A DNA stretch of 64,000 bases from Coleophoma eucalyptorum (lineage: Eukaryota > Ascomycota > Leotiomycetes > Helotiales > Dermateaceae). Under the pieces are notes generated by a model. That model did no database searches. It was not told the origin of the DNA and saw only the letters and a program-made list of their open reading frames with translations. Each line of letters starts with the position of its first letter. Within the stretch, counting starts at the first letter, position 1. Where the stretch lies: contig JALRME010000001.1 in the NCBI GenBank assembly GCA_026120035.1, positions 943,909-1,007,908 on the forward strand. Direction: 5' to 3'. Positions 1 through 12,662 of the stretch are shown piece by piece. A program made the position numbers and the translations under genes.

Positions 1-678
1 CTTGGAGAATGACAGTTCTGCTGTAAGGTGCTTACAGAAGAAAAATACCTGTGGAATGTGCAAGGGTCCTCTCGCTCCCTCTCTCTCTCGTGAGACAGGC
101 GGTTTGCTGGGGGGTATAGCATAGTAATAAGAGCCCGGCTTGGAGGTGTGGAAGATTGAAGGGAACTGTTTTTGTGGTTGAGCTAGTTGCCGGTGTCCCA
201 AATCAGAGACTGGAGGGAAAATAGGGGGGGGGGGAAGGACTCGACAGTGTAGGTTCCTTGATTCTAGTTTTTCCCCCTCAACGCATTCCCTTGGCTGGAT
301 TAAAGAGATAAAAGTTTTGCAAGATTTTGGATTCATGATTCAGAGATGGAAATTGAAATTTAGGCACATCAAACAAGAGGATGAGGATATAATGATTTTG
401 CATCGTATTGTTAAGGAAAATCTAACATCGATTTTATTGGATCTGGTATCTCTGAAAATGAAAGAGCGCAACAAGGGACGATAGGGGAGTTTAACTTCCG
501 TACGTACACACAGTGTTTGCTTGCTAAGAAGAATTATATACTATTGCAAATTTATGCCAACTTCAACATTACTCTCCTCTATCCCAATCCCGCAAACAGA
601 TATAGGATATTCTAAGCCGCCAACGCAAACTATGCAAGATTCACAAAGTACGATCAAGTTTCCGGTTTAAAACACACC
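1..678. other. Intergenic, 3' side of the transporter gene
   Basis: No coding exon is supported here. The stretch is fairly AT-rich and contains a run of about 11 G near 224-234. It probably holds the 3' UTR of the transporter that ends at 679 on the minus strand. Confidence 0.6.
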
Positions 679-2755
679 TTACAAGGCGGGCTTCTCGACG
701 GAACCCTCGCTATCGGAAGCAGCCTTTCCGCGGGTGTTGCGGAAGAAGGCGTGGACCTGAGGGCTGAACTCGTCGTCATCATGGGCCTCGCCAGACTCCT
801 TGGCGCTCTTCTCGGACTCTCTCAACTCCCACTCAGCACGCATATCGGCAATCTTGGCTTGGCGGTCGAGCTCAGGGTTGTAGTGCTTGCCCTGGCCACG
901 GAGACGCTCCCACACACTCAAGTGCTTGGGGTGGACGGCGATACCGTGGTACTCGTCGCTGCGGCCCTCGCGGATGTATTGCCAGCGGCGCTCTTGCTCG
1001 CGGAGATCGAGACCAGTGGTATCTGGCAAGAAGAAGAAGGTAACCAACATACCAGCAAGACCGAACCAAGGAACGACGTAGAATCGCTGTTGGGTGGTGA
1101 TGTAGTTGTAGAGAATGGCGGCCAAGAGGGCACCGAGCTTACCACAGGCAGCGGAGAATCCGTGAGCGGAAGCACGGATGGGAGTTGGGAAGACCTCTCC
1201 GGCGACGAGGAAGGTAACAGCGTTGGGTCCGAACTGGTTGAAGAAAGAAGACAAGAAGTACATGGCCTGGAAAGACTTGATTCCAGCAACACTGGTGTAG
1301 TACTTGTAGTGGAAAGCTGGGACGACGAAGGTGATGAAGCAGACGAGGAAACCAACTTGTTGCATCATCTTACGACCGTAAAGCTTGTTGTCGATGAGGA
1401 AAGCTAGGACAATTAGTTCTGCTCGGTGGATGAAGGGGGTAAAAACTTACAGGCAAGGTAGTATCCGGCAAGAGAGACAACAACGTTGATCAAGTTCCAC
1501 AACCAACCGGTGATAACATTGCTTCCAACGTTGGGGTCAATGACAGAGATGAAAGTAGATTGGAAAAGCTTGTTTCCGTAGAAGAAAACATCGTTGGCGA
1601 ACCAAGCACCGGCAGTGGCGAAAAGACGAGGACCGAAGTGAGTGATGGTCAACTTCAAGGATTGAACATCATAACCAGTGACCTGGTTTCTTCTCTTGAC
1701 GGTTTGGAGGTGCTTGCTGGCAAGTGGCATCTTGTACCAACGGTAGTAGACGAGCCAGAGGGTACCAACAGCTGGAATAGCGAAAGAAACACGGTAAGTC
1801 CATTGGGCAGAGAGCTCAGAGTAAGGTGGGTTGCCGCTTCCGGAGTGGAAGATGAGCAAGAGCAAAATCAAGAGGACCTGGTTGAAGAATTGACCCCATC
1901 CTTGCATCAAGAAAGCGCTGGTGACATTGCGACCACGGTGAAGACGGTCGTTGCGGTCAGAGCTGCGTCCAGTTTGGGCGTTCTCCATAGCGGCGGTAAC
2001 AGTCATGGGGTACTCACCACCGACACCGATGGAGTAGAAGAAGAGACCCCAGGCGTAGCAGATAACCCATCCTTGAGTGTTCAAACCCCAGGCGGCGGTG
2101 AGCCAGAGAAGACCGAGGAACATGATAATGGCATCTTGGACCAAACCCCAACGACGGCCGATACTGAATCTCGCTTTAGTAACGTGACCTTGAAATTTTG
2201 CGAAAAAAAGACTTACCCGTCACCGAGAAGACCAACCATAACTTGACCCACAATTATACCAATGATCTCAAGGTAAGTGACAGCAGCAACCCAGTTCTTG
2301 TTGCAAGTCTTGTAGCTCTTCCAGCAGTCCTTCCAGACGACATTGAAAAGCGAGGTCAAGTTACCAATGGAGAAAAGAACGTAACTGGAATATTGTCAGC
2401 CATTGCAACCTCTCACAGGTTTCCATTCGGCTTCTACATACCCCTCAAGACCGAGACCGGCACCTGGAATAACGGCGTTTCTGAAATACCATCCAATAGG
2501 GCTGAGAGGATCCTTCTTCATCATGGCACCGATCTGGCCGAGCTCACGGGCAACCTCGGCATTGTCGGTGGAGGTAACGAAGGAGATTCTCTGACCGACG
2601 GGGAGATCGGCCCAGTAGACACCCTCGGGGGTGTAGATATCGTCGGGGAAGAGCAGAGCTTGGAAGATCTCGCTCTCCTCATCGGGAGAGAGGACAACGG
2701 GGTGCTCGGCATCAGGGCTGAGCACGCCCGAGTCGGCTTGCACTTGGTCGGCCAT
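679..2755 (-). CDS. MFS transporter of the phosphate:H+ symporter type (PHO84/GIT1-related)
   Basis: Four exons join in frame: 2755-2442, 2384-2217, 2163-1451 and 1403-679, giving 639 aa. The three introns are 57, 53 and 47 nt with GTATGT, GTAAGT and GTAAGT donors. The ATG at 2755 is chosen because the longer open frame upstream begins at GTG. A hydrophilic N-terminus of about 100 residues precedes the membrane segments. Visible MFS marks are GRRWG after TM2-3, the segment YSIGVGGEYPM, and late in the protein FFNQFGPNAVTFLVAGEVFP, which matches the PHO84-like signature closely. The C-tail is long, charged and Ser/Asp-rich. Known of the family: plasma-membrane proton-coupled uptake of phosphate or glycerophosphodiesters. 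The substrate here is inferred only; phosphate is likeliest. It stands alone, with a 4.1 kb non-coding upstream region. Confidence 0.88.
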
Positions 2756-5515
2756 TGCTGTCGATGGTCTAATCTGAACGGAGGAGAAGAGACGAGCGCG
2801 GCACTGCACTACACTGGAGACTGGGAGTGAAGTAGAGCTGAGATGGATCGCTGCAGAGGGAAAGACAGAGGTGGGAGGGAGTTCGTGATATATAAAGACA
2901 GGAGTCTCCTCCCACGCCAGCTAGCGTGCTGCTCAGTAGGTAACCGGGACAAGGAGGGTGGGTCATGATGGATAGACGATACAGGCACAGGCATCCGAGA
3001 GAGAAACTAGGAAAAACAAGCTAGAAACATCAAATCATCACGCACATGTCTACGATATGCACAACGAGGGGTCCACGACGGCCGTCTGGAAGTGGAGGGG
3101 GGAAGGGGGGGCGTGGGTGGGTGAGAAAGGGTGAGGAATCTGCAGAAAAAGACAGCGTCCATGCTGTGCGGGTGGGTTTCGAGCTCAGGATTAGGCGAGG
3201 ACCAGTAGTAAAAGCGAGTGAAAAGTCAATCCGGAATGTCAGCCCTTCGGAAATACCATGACCACAAATGGAACCATGGGTACTTTCGGGGACTTGATTC
3301 GAATTTACGAATAGCAAAGCAATGTAAAGCAGGCGCGCTGGTAGGGTTTTTCCCTGGCCAGGACTCTCGTGCGCCTGTAACTGTAATGTATAAAGTAGAT
3401 CCACAACTCGTCACCCCGGTCGCTCTCCACCACGAAGATCCTGCCAGCACAGGCCAATGAAGTCGAGAGGGCACTGGGTCAGGTCCGAAGCCCCCGGTCA
3501 CGCACGCAGTCGCCGGTCGTGATATTGATATTGGCTGTCGGAATATTGGAAGCTGGCCCAAAAAGATGGTTGTTTGAAGATGTATACGCGTTAGGCGATG
3601 CTGTGTCGCCTGAACCCGATGGTTTAGCTGAGGCACACGACGTTGGCTGCGATGCAGCGAGTGTCAGAAATAACACCGAGGACGCCTCCGTCAAACCATT
3701 GCCCAATCTAACTCGGGAGGAATCCAAGGAGCGGGAGTGGCTGCTCCTTTGTTCCTCCTCGTGCAACCGCAACCAGAATAGCCCTCGGGGTGGTGTGTTT
3801 TTCACTGAAGGAAATAAAAGCTAATTCCCGTACGGTATGCATGCACGCCCTCCTTCTGGGTAGGGTGTGGCGCGTGCAAGACTTCCCTATCGTGCCCGTA
3901 CCAGCAGTCGCAGCAGCCCAGCGGAGTCCACGATTTGAACGACAGCTGTCTAGACGAACCCCATAACGCGCCATCTGCAAGGTGAGAAATTCAGCAGCAA
4001 ACATGTCACTGCGCCCGATCAGAGGCAGCTCGAGAATCTCGAGTCTAATCTCACGCTCGTCCCATGGTCCCAATATCCCATCCGCCTACACTCGCCAAGC
4101 AGACAGCGACGCAAGAAACCTTCATTTCAGCCCTCTGGCTGCATTCTTCAAGCCATTCCATCAGCCAAGCCGGCACTTTCAGCCAAGCTCTCACACGACA
4201 CCCTCAGGAGCTTCATCAAGCTTTTCCCTGAATCTCTTGGACTCTGATCACTGCTGGCACATCTTGAAGCCGGCGACGCCACCATCTTGGGCTGTCTTCA
4301 TTCAGCAGTTTCCTGTGTGGAAAGCCACCAAGGCGACATGTCGTTGAAAGCAGCCAACCAGAGGCCGCCAAACCGACACGTTCATGTCTCTTTGGCTGTG
4401 GAAGCTCAGACACTCTGGGGTCTCCGGGCTCCGTGTCTATGATTGCTCCGTTGGCTGCAGGGGTGGGCCCAAAGTACCCGGGGCGGGCCCAGCCTTGCAT
4501 GTCCACGCTGCACAGTTTGGGTCCCAGGCCAGATGGGGAATCTTGTACCGGTGCCAACAGAGTCACCGACCGCCATGTAACTTGGACCTTTGATCGCAAC
4601 TGCTTAGGCTGTTGTCAACCTTCGCTGCGGCGTTGTTGTACCGTAAGTCTTGAGTGCCATCGGTCCACTTGGTCGAGGTCGAGGGAGATCATGAGACGAC
4701 GCGAAGCATGCGACTGTCTCCATCCTATAGGACCGGCCGCGTCCATTGTTTTCCCTCGCCCCGGGCGCTTTGTTTTCTCATTTCCATTTTTTTTTTTCCT
4801 GCGTCCTTCCCAAACTTCAGTCCTCGCTTCCTCGCTTCGCCAGATCCCCAAGGCAACAAACGTCAAGGTACAGTGCAGGACATACTGTAGTGGTGCGCCA
4901 CCAACCTGATCTCTGAGGCAATCAGATCTCGCTCTCTTATCAACCAGACAATCAATCAATCAATCACCGTCAACCGAGCCCACGTGCATCCAACACGGCC
5001 ATTCTATACGGTCCCTTCAACCTCATCCGTCTCATCTCACCTCAAACGCAAAAATTTAATCGTGTCCACGAAGCAACGTGAAAGCCTACGTACGAGCATC
5101 ACGGCAACGCCGCCATATTCGAGAAGCCTCCTTTCTTCTTTTCGGTACCTTGCAAACGCCCTAGCCAATCTAAGCCAAGAGATGCCCAAGTGAGTCGAAG
5201 CATGTCAGACCAATGCGCCCAGGAAAATCCATCCCTCCCAAGACATGATTTCTCCCGTGCCTGTACTAGTTGCCATAGCTTCCGGTTGGTCTGTCGCGGC
5301 TCGGTGGCGTGGTCAAGCTTCCTTGGCTGAGGGATAAGGCGTATTCCCATGGTGTACTTTGGGTACAGGTCCCTAAGGCTATGGAAGAAGGAAGCGACGG
5401 AACACGAGGACTTGTTCTTGGCGGTGAATGGAGGATCAACTACTTACTCCTCTACCCTCTCTATATCTTAACTCCCCGGATATTCATAATCTTGCACTTA
5501 CACAGTAAGTTAATT

Positions 5516-5541
5516 GGGGGGGGGGGGAGGGGAGGGGGGCA
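5516..5541. repeat. Poly-G tract
   Basis: A run of about 12 G followed by further G-rich sequence. Similar G or C runs recur in this window near 224, 33786, 40733 and 61401. They lie outside coding exons. Confidence 0.8.
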
Positions 5542-5937
5542 TCACTTAGTGATCTTCCTTGCACTGCATTGCATACCGTATTGCATGCCGCATTGCATAG
5601 AATGTGGAAGGAAGCAAAGACAAATAAGCTCGGTTACGTGTATCTGGGACTATTTCTGGGCACGCAATATCCGTCCTGTCTTGACTTTTTCTAGAAGCTG
5701 TGGATCGCTGTTGGTGCTGCTCCTCGTCACTCTCCATTCCCATGTGGCTTTCCCTCCTTTTGCCGGCTCCCGTCAACCCAGACCGGCTCCTCAGTCGTCC
5801 TTCAGCAAGAGTGGGAGGGCACTTGCATGTACTGGAATGACCATCGAAGTTTCTCAGTGGCTGACGCTGCACGAGAAGGAAGATAGATGCTGTGGTGGTC
5901 AGGGCGGGTACGTCTAGCAAAAATCCTGCTCATGATC

Positions 5938-5955
5938 GCCGCCGCCGCCGCCGCC
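5938..5955. repeat. (GCC)6 trinucleotide microsatellite
   Basis: Six uninterrupted GCC units lie outside any supported gene. Confidence 0.85.
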
Positions 5956-6217
5956 CCAACGCAGCAAAGAAGGATGCCATGGGTATCACGGACATGCGAG
6001 AGAAGCTCAGCCAAAACTAACCCTAGTTCTCTGGCCCCTACCGTTTCCTTAAATGAATAGTGAAAAAGGGCTGCTTGGGCTTAGGAGGACTGTAGCAGCT
6101 TTAGCTAATTAAACCTATTTTTTATGATATGCAAGAAACTTTCCCGCTGGAGTAATCACTTAGTCAGTCACCTTAGCTTTTAAGATGTGAAGAAATCCTG
6201 ATCCTTAATTTATTTTG

Positions 6218-6242
6218 GAGAGAGAGAGAGAGAGAGAGAGAG
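6218..6242. repeat. (GA)12 dinucleotide microsatellite
   Basis: An uninterrupted GA tract followed by purine-rich sequence, in non-coding DNA. Confidence 0.9.
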
Positions 6243-6900
6243 AAAGGGAAAGGGCGCAGGAAAAGGGAAAGAAAAAAGCATGTCCATTTCAACCACAGAC
6301 CCGTTCCGTAGGTATGCCTGAAAGCACCAACACCAATATCACACTGCTCGTTCTCGGTCCGAGGAAGATTCGATGGACTTCACAATGGGTATCATACAGA
6401 TCAAATCATATTGAACAACCTTAATTCAGTTCCACTTCGCTTTCGGCATGAAGCCACCTTATCTTACAATAACTATACCGCTAGCTTTCAATTCTCCACG
6501 TCAGATACAGCTTCTGCAAGCGCCTAACACCACGTGCGAGTCCAGTCTGCAAGACGCCCAATCGGTTCGAAGAGATTACATTACAGTTAATGACATTGTG
6601 TGACATTACATATGCATGTACGTCGGCCTTGCTCCAGTTGTGCGCTTGGAATAGGTAGGGGAAGGTCGGCAGCTCCACTTCACTGTTGAACCCACCCGAT
6701 GCGCTATCCGCTTACATGCCGTGGGGACGAAAGGATACAATACTTAGGTTGGACAACGGGATAATTACCAAAAGGATAAGTGTCGAGATGAGATGACTTT
6801 GGTGACATTCTTCATCCACACTCTTCACCCACTAAACACCACCTTGTCCAAAAACCCAACACCTTCTAGCAACGTGCAGGACGTGTCGTGCCACTCAACT

Positions 6901-9783
6901 TCACCAACGAACCTCTCCCTCACCATCGCCAAATCTTAATGGCCCATTCTTCCGTCTTTCTGCTAACCATCTCTCGATCCAAGCCTTCATTTTCGCCCGA
7001 CTTGGTGCACTACCTACGTTCACCGTAGGCACTACCTTCTCGATCCGTAGGGCGCAGACAAACATGGTCAATTCTCGAAAACTACTATGCTCGCTGTAGG
7101 GCACTCCAAAGCAGGATGCTTCACGAGTGCTGCCGCGTTGAGGCACGAGTTCAGCCATGGTGTATCGAGATTTCCAATTTGAAGAAAGCAAGATGGTTGG
7201 GATGGATGGGGAGTCTGTAAACCTGTGACTTGTGTAAGAGAACTTCTACTGCATACTTTGGAATGATTCGAACCTTGAATTGGGTGGCCTGTAATTCCAC
7301 CCACTAGGTCGAAATCCAACAATCCTGCTAAAGTGCGGCTTGTAGGAATTAAGGTAATCTTGCAACGTCTCAGGTCGGATCTCCATGAGCATTTGCATAT
7401 GAATCTGAGCCTCCTTAGGATCATCTGTCATCCTGCTCATGAGTTCCGGATCTTCCAAAGCTGCACATATTTTCATCTTTCCTGGCGGTGCCCATATCTT
7501 ACAGTCAAGTGCCCGAGCTATACCCATACAGATACGTTCTTTGCCGATGCTGTATGTGCCACAGATGACAAGTAACCGTCCGCGAGGTTTAGTGCTGTTG
7601 ATTTCCATGGCTATACTGTCGTCCTCGGGCTTGACGGCTGAGTTGACGAATTTAGTCATGCCCTGGCCAGCCCGTTCTTTCTTTACTTTCTCCCAAGCAT
7701 CACTTTCTTCTGCGCGTTCCTTCTTCAAACTCACACACATATCTGCGCAGGCCTTGATGACTTCTTCTTGGGATGGGAACGCATAGCGAGGGTTGAGATA
7801 GGTGGTATCTAGGTAACAGACATCTATCTTTTGTTGCTTTGTCTTGCCGCCGATGGAGTCGACAATATCCGGCATGAGCATTGGATGGGCAATATGAGCT
7901 GGACATGCACGAAAGTCTCCGCAATGAAGTATTCGCTGTACCTTGGGATTGGACCCTTTCCCAACAACCTTCTCAAAAAGATAAAGAGAACTGCCTGGAC
8001 AGTGGTTCGCGGGTATCATTGTTACAGCTACCCCCTGCGTGCCAGGGACCTCTACTCGCTCCTCAAAATTCAAAGCCACGACCCATTTTGGATCAACTCG
8101 TAGTTGCTGCTTGACCAGATTCGCTGTGACTTTACTGCAGTATATTGGGCCGTGGCACCATGACGAGGTCAAGCCAATGTAGTGGTCGCTATGGAAGTGA
8201 CTCAAGAAGTAGGCATTGCAGCCTTGGACAGCCCCGTAGCGAAATGCATCAACACAAATGAAGAATCCGGGCATGATTTTGTAGAAAGGGCATGTTCTCT
8301 GGTATGCTGGCTTGCCTCGAGAAGCGTTCTCTGCTGCAGCTGCAGATACCCAAGCAGCATCTTCAGCCTTGGAAGACATAAGTTTAGAAAAGGCTGATGA
8401 TGGCGCTGCAGCAGCGCTCTCTAACTGGAAAGGATTTTCCTGTCCAGGCCTGGCTATTGCAGCCTTTGAAAATCGATGCTTTGCGCCGACTGGCATCAAC
8501 TTTGCTTCTGGATTTTCTCTCTTGATTGAAGCCGGTAAAGGTATTGGATTGCCATCCAAACAAGCATTAACATGCCTCGTGGCTTGATCCGCAGTGATGT
8601 CACAAAGTTTTGAATCGCATATAGGGCATGCAGCAGTGATCTGATTAGAATCATCTGTTGTAGGGGGCTCATCAAGAGCTATCGATGCCTCGTCCATATC
8701 TTCAGCGGCTTCTAGCATGGCCTGCTCTTCCATCCATTTCCTCTCCACAAATTCTTCGCCATCTGCATATTCATCGTCAAGATATTCGTCCAGATCCTCA
8801 AATCCCGCAAAGTCATCTATGCTTGTCTCCTCTTGTTTTAATCTGGCATGAAAAGATTGATCTTGGTCCTTTAAACTGCCTGGTGAATCAGTAACTGAGG
8901 AAGCTCCTATTAAACCAATGGAAGTTCTTCGACTGACAGATTGTAATGATTTTGAAGTCGGTATAACAGGGTTATTTTCCTGGTTGATTTCCTGTTCTAC
9001 GGATTTGGTATTCAAGACGTTGTTCAAGGTGCTGGATATTTGTGAAACTGGTACTTCAGATACTTCATTTGCCCCAGATGCGTTATGCTGTACCGTCTCG
9101 TTATCCACATCACTTTCGGAGTCTGAGTCCTCCAAGAAAGGCCCTGTTTGACGACGTTTTACTAGTTTGGTAGGTGCTTCTTCGAGGAGCGTTTCTGTAT
9201 AGGCTGCAGGGTTTTCGTCGGTATGGCGAACATTGTCGCTACCATCCAGTTCTGAGAGATGGCTTTCAGAAATTGGTTTTTCTGTGCTATGTGTACTCGA
9301 TAACCTCCGCTTCTTCACTGCTCCACCCGCCTCGTTGAATCGTTCAATATTTGTGGTTGTAGTATTCCCAAGCAGCTCGTCTGTGTCTACATCGAAGGCT
9401 TCTGCACTATATTTCCTTGCCATGAATGCATCAGTGTTGCCATTCGATCGTTCAGCCAAGAATATCGAATCATCTTTTAACGGTGAGTCCACCTTCTTAA
9501 AGAAGCTGAGAATACTGCTGTTTGGCTTCGATGGAGTCTTCCCATTTGCAAACTTTCTGGAACTCTGCCCACTCATAGTTGTTATATTGGATTTCGTGCT
9601 GGCTCGTGAAGCCAATGGCTTCGTAGAAGTTCGTGTCGTCATAATTGCAGCTGCTTCTGCCTCCCGGCGAGCAGCGCTGTGGTAGGCAGGAATACTTCCA
9701 GGAGGAGTTGGAGGTCTCCCAGTAGAAGGTCTTAGAGGAGTTTCGATCGCGGGTGAGGCGTTCTCTCTAGGGTTGCGAAACAT
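6901..9783 (-). CDS. pso2: DNA interstrand cross-link repair nuclease PSO2/SNM1
   Basis: Two exons encode about 943-946 aa. The ATG at 9783 is chosen because the open frame further upstream begins at GTG. A PIP-box-like SSILSFFKK lies near residues 89-97, a UBZ-type zinc finger (CPIC...HVNAC) at about 386-410, and then the metallo-beta-lactamase/beta-CASP nuclease. The metal motif HFHSDH is at about 529-534, followed by PANHCPGS, HCGDFR, VCYLDTTY and, in exon 2, FGVPYSEHSSF. The family is a 5' exonuclease that acts in the nucleus on DNA interstrand cross-links. The splice site is ambiguous: donor after 7274 with acceptor before 7222 gives a 51-nt intron and restores RFTDSPS, as I recall the family; donor after 7257 with acceptor before 7214 gives only 42 nt but has the better donor, GTATGC. 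Residues 100-380 are acidic and low in complexity. It lies 3' of LSM2 on the same strand. Confidence 0.93.
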
Positions 9784-10460
9784 TGCTTTTAATGAATTAC
9801 TAGCTTTGCAGGCAGAATTTCTTTCAAAGGACCTGTGGACAAGTTGACCGGTCAGCCTGACCTGCGTATAATCATCGATACCGCATTCATCGATCACTGC
9901 TTCGTCCCTGAATGCGAATGCGCAAAATGGTATTGTCGTTCGTATCTAGAAACTGCTATGACGAGCTCGGATGATTGAGGGGATCGCCACTTTGCTGCCA
10001 ACGCGATAAATATCACGGTGTCACGTGGACATTTATTTTGCTTCTTACCTGGCGGTTCGTAACTGGAATTTGAAATTACCAAATTATCTGTTTTACGAGT
10101 CAAAGGAATAGTACTGTGTGATGCACATCTCCTCTATAGCAGTTTTATCTCAACATTATTTGGAACTGTAACAATTGAATGATCATCATCATCTCTCATT
10201 TGGGTATTCCTCATCTAAGATTTTGATAGACCTGGCAACGCTCTCCTGCCGACGCCTGACTCCAGGCAAAATGCTACCAACCCCGGACGACCACGTGAAC
10301 CTGATATTGAATGCTGTAAAACCCTGGGTTTACTCCAGCATGCGCATGGAACGTGGTGCAAGTCAATCACTGCAGCGCATGCTTTCCAAGAGCCATTCCA
10401 TCTCCCAAGCCATATTCGGCCGTCGCCTGTAAAGCATGTTACTGCCTGACGTGCACATCC
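9784..10460. other. Intergenic between LSM2 and PSO2
   Basis: This 677-bp stretch separates two minus-strand genes and must carry the PSO2 promoter and the LSM2 3' UTR. No further coding exon is seen. Confidence 0.6.
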
Positions 10461-10946
10461 CTACTTGCCCTTTGTAGCTTGTTGTGCTGCTTCTCTTCTC
10501 GTGGCTATATTGACAAGTCAGCTTCCATTGGCATCTTCTGCTCAACACCAAGTCTAGCTTACCATCTTCCAACAGAGCTGTATCTACCGCTCCACCTGGC
10601 AAGTGAACATATCTGACGACACTTCCTCTGATGAAAACATTCTTGACCGAGGACTGAAGGTTCTGCAAGTCAGCAAGCTACCCCTCAACGTATTTCAACT
10701 CGCCGCCGCAGCTTCACCACTGACCAGATGAGGATATTTCAGCTCCTCCACCACCGAGATATCATCGAGTTTGATGTTGAGGTATTGATCGACCGACTTC
10801 AGAGTTCCGCGAATCTGGATATCATTCTTGAGCTCGACGGTGACCTCGTGGTCGACCAAGGTCTTGAAGAAGCTGAAGGGCGCAACAAGTCAGCAAAGTA
10901 CTTTCTAAACTAGGGCTCCTGCGTCCGAGTACCTGAAGAATAACAT
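10461..10946 (-). CDS. lsm2: U6 snRNA-associated Sm-like protein LSm2
   Basis: Four exons: 10946-10933 (14 nt), 10872-10725, 10653-10563 and 10504-10461. They sum to 297 nt and encode 98 aa, about the normal LSm2 length. The introns are 60, 71 and 58 nt. The first exon codes only MLFF plus two bases of Ser. The Sm fold is complete: FFKTLVDHEVTVELKND (Sm1) and SVKNVFIRGSVVRYVHLP (Sm2), then a tail ending ATRREAAQQATKGK. An alternative acceptor nine bases upstream of exon 3 would insert NLQ after YPHL; the shorter form fits the family. LSm2 is part of the LSm2-8 ring on U6 snRNA in the nucleus and the LSm1-7 ring in mRNA decapping in the cytoplasm. Confidence 0.95.
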
Positions 10947-12662
10947 CTTGATCTTTGGAGACGATAGAGGGCCGCGATTGAGCAGGCTTGGGCGTTTGGC
11001 TTGATAGGCTGAAGTCGAACCGCAAGGAATTAGTGGTGCCTCAGGCCACAAGATGAGCGAGCTTGAATCTTAGGTCTTAGAGTCTCGTCTCGGTTGGCGA
11101 GGTCGAATGTCTCGACCACACGGCTGGCAGAATGCTCAGATATTCCCAAACTCATGCAGCCTGCAAACTTCGAAATCTGCAGTTAATATGTAAGTAGGTA
11201 GCCGATCTAGGCAAAAGAAAGTTCCGTGAGGATCCGGAATTGGCGGTCTGAATTCCATTGCATCCCTCAGTGACAATCTCCCACGGAAACCGAGCTGAGC
11301 GGCCTGACAAGTGATAGACGCGATATCTGTAGACTCCCGGACCTCGTCGCCGGTCACTTTAGATATTGCTAAGGCAACACGTCCTTGTCAAAAGCATCGC
11401 GCATAGAGTGCGGTAGGTAGTCCTATCAGATTCGATCAGGCCATCCAAGCCATGTCACTTTCCCTCGACATGCGCCAAAATTAGCAGTTTGCCAATCAAA
11501 GAGAGACGCGTTTGTTTGCTTGTTCCGTTCCCGCTTACAGTAGTAGAATCTGCTTGTGGATGGATTGAGCTTTCTGCATGGCTATAAGCTTACAACACTA
11601 GCCGTGTGGCAACTCGGGATGCCAGTTACTTGTCGAGTAAGCCCTCGGAAGAATCTAGCCATGCTCTTTTTTTTATCTCTTTATACGAGCAAGCTAAGAA
11701 TACTCCCATTGAGGAGCGCTGAGACGGAGGCTGGGGTCAAACCGTGGTCTAGAGCTAGACAGCAAGGCTGTCGCGCAACCTCCTAGTGCGATACGCGACT
11801 CAGTGCGGATGGACTTCTGATGTGGACACAACGGTCACAGTTCCTGATACTGTTGTATCTCAACCATTTCCCTTGCTTTCTGCACAGCAGTATGACTTGT
11901 CAAAAAGCAAAACTGTGCCACCGTCTAATCTATGCCGGTCGCCATTCTCCCACGTTTTTTACACGTTGTGGATGGCGGTCATCGCGTGTGCTTGCTCAGA
12001 GCAGAACCTTCTATCTGCAGCTGGCCGATCATTCGAATCTTATAGGGCTACAAGATCATGCGGTTTGTCAATGGGAATCCTCTGGTTCCAGCCTCCCTGT
12101 CCCAGGGTCCATCTGATGCTTTGCCCGGTATTGTTTCAAGTGCACGGTGCAAACAGAGAATGGCCCAGAAGGAGGCGGTCACAAACAACCAGATGGGCAC
12201 TTTGCCAATGAGGCGGCTCGGGACGTTTTGGTCTCACTTTGAGCGAATCAACTTGGAGATTTTCGTTGTTTTACGAGAGCTTCTGCGAATCTAATGCAAG
12301 CAACGCATGGATCCCTCATGGCAATGGCGAATCTGATGCAGGTTGCGCATGGATCCCTCACGACCAAAGCTTCTGATACTTCGTTAAGTGACGGCTCAGA
12401 TTCTTGACATGTGGGAAGAAAGCTAGTTCTTGAAGTTCTCCGTGGGGACTCCTTGTTCCGTTCACAGCTATACTCTGCACATGGCCTATAAATTGTAAAG
12501 CAGAGTTCCCTCACCGAGATGTTCCTCCCATAACGAGCTCCGTCCCTTTCTTCTTTTCCTTTTCTTACCTTCCAGCCATTCGTAAAACTAGTTCTACGTG
12601 GACTTTTCTAGTGACTTCTTTAACTTCGATTAGTACGCCACAAAATTGTTCTCGTGGAAATA
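10947..12662. other. Intergenic, divergent promoter region
   Basis: This 1.7 kb lies between the LSM2 start (-) and the pathogen-related-like gene start (+). Short ORFs (for example 11786-12211, +) have no recognisable domain and no close-fitting splice model. Nothing else is seen. Confidence 0.55.

Larger units (their letters stand above)
2756..6900. other. Intergenic region of 4.1 kb
   Basis: No gene is supported. Overlapping short ORFs occur on both strands, none with a recognisable domain. The longest (5309-5917, +) begins at GTG and runs through a G12 homopolymer, so it is judged accidental. Simple sequence includes (AATC)4 near 4949, poly-G near 5516, (GCC)6 near 5938 and (GA)n near 6218. 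CACGTG occurs at 4981 and 6531; this is the core bound by Pho4/NUC-1-type factors, but both sites are far from the transporter start. Part of the region is presumably promoter and 5' UTR of the phosphate-type transporter. Confidence 0.5.

Noticed and set aside
751..2830. Three long + strand ORFs opposite the phosphate-type transporter
   Set aside because: They are antisense shadows of transporter exons, which have a complete, conserved MFS sequence and consistent splice sites.
5309..5917. 202-codon + strand ORF in the left intergenic region
   Set aside because: It begins at GTG, runs through a poly-G tract translated as Gly repeats and has no recognisable domain.
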